6,300 nucleotides of DNA, taken from an uncultured Prevotellaceae bacterium. GTDB taxonomy: Bacteria > Bacteroidota > Bacteroidia > Bacteroidales > Bacteroidaceae. A model generated the notes under the pieces. It was given only the letters and a program-made list of their open reading frames with translations. It did not search any database and was not told where the DNA came from. The DNA lies in contig CAMPCG010000179.1 in assembly GCA_946644025.1 (NCBI GenBank), forward strand, positions 1 through 6,300, in the 5' to 3' direction. Positions 6,238-6,300 of this stretch are shown here, piece by piece. The translations under genes and the position numbers were made by a program. Within the stretch, counting starts at the first letter, position 1; each line of letters opens with the position of its first letter.

Positions 6238-6300
6238 ATTACCACGGCTAGGTAACATGATTACCACGGCATGGTAATCGCATTACCAAGCCGTGGTAAT
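6238..6300. repeat. Array of 19-bp near-palindromes with 22-bp period, cut by the window end
   Basis: Three elements start at 6238, 6260 and 6282. The second and third have perfect 7-bp arms (ATTACCA-N5-TGGTAAT). The first has a right arm with two mismatches (AGGTAAC). Spacers are 3 nt (ATG, CGC). The centres of elements two and three are in opposite orientation, so the two also pair with each other over 19 bp with one mismatch. This looks like an operator array for a dimeric regulator or a nested hairpin block. The array may continue past 6300. Confidence 0.85.

Overview
The window looks like Bacteroidota DNA, most likely a Bacteroidales or Prevotellaceae member. This rests on a TonB-dependent receptor with an N-terminal carboxypeptidase-D-like domain, a BspA-type protein of the kind common in Prevotella, promoter boxes of the Bacteroides type (TTTG about 20 nt before TAnnTTTG), and start sites without a Shine-Dalgarno sequence. 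All three genes I accept lie on the minus strand, so the order of transcription runs from the right end to the left end.

Positions 5956-6300 form a gene-free, partly AT-rich regulatory region. It holds four tandem 22-bp units (6021-6108) and, further out, an array of 19-bp near-palindromes also spaced every 22 bp (6238-6300, cut by the window end). A consensus promoter overlaps the outermost of the four tandem units. Positions 1981-5955 encode a 1324-residue secreted BspA-family protein: a signal peptide, five modules of DUF285/leucine-rich-like repeats, a beta-rich domain and a dockerin-like pair of calcium-loop motifs at the C-terminus.

An intrinsic terminator follows at 1868-1896. Its loop contains the -33 box of an apparent promoter for the next gene, so the end of one unit and the start of the next share the same DNA. 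That next gene (1501-1821) encodes a small two-helix membrane protein with a Cys/His-rich loop that probably binds metal. Next come a dense cluster of palindromic and tandem REP-like repeats (1195-1535) and then the first 376 codons of a TonB-dependent outer-membrane receptor (1128 down to the window edge). I see no separate promoter for the receptor. The small protein and the receptor are therefore a candidate co-transcribed pair, possibly for metal uptake. That role is inferred from sequence character and order, not shown.

The observations most worth follow-up are the two 22-bp-period arrays upstream of the BspA-family gene, the shared terminator/promoter, and the pairing of the Cys/His membrane protein with the receptor.
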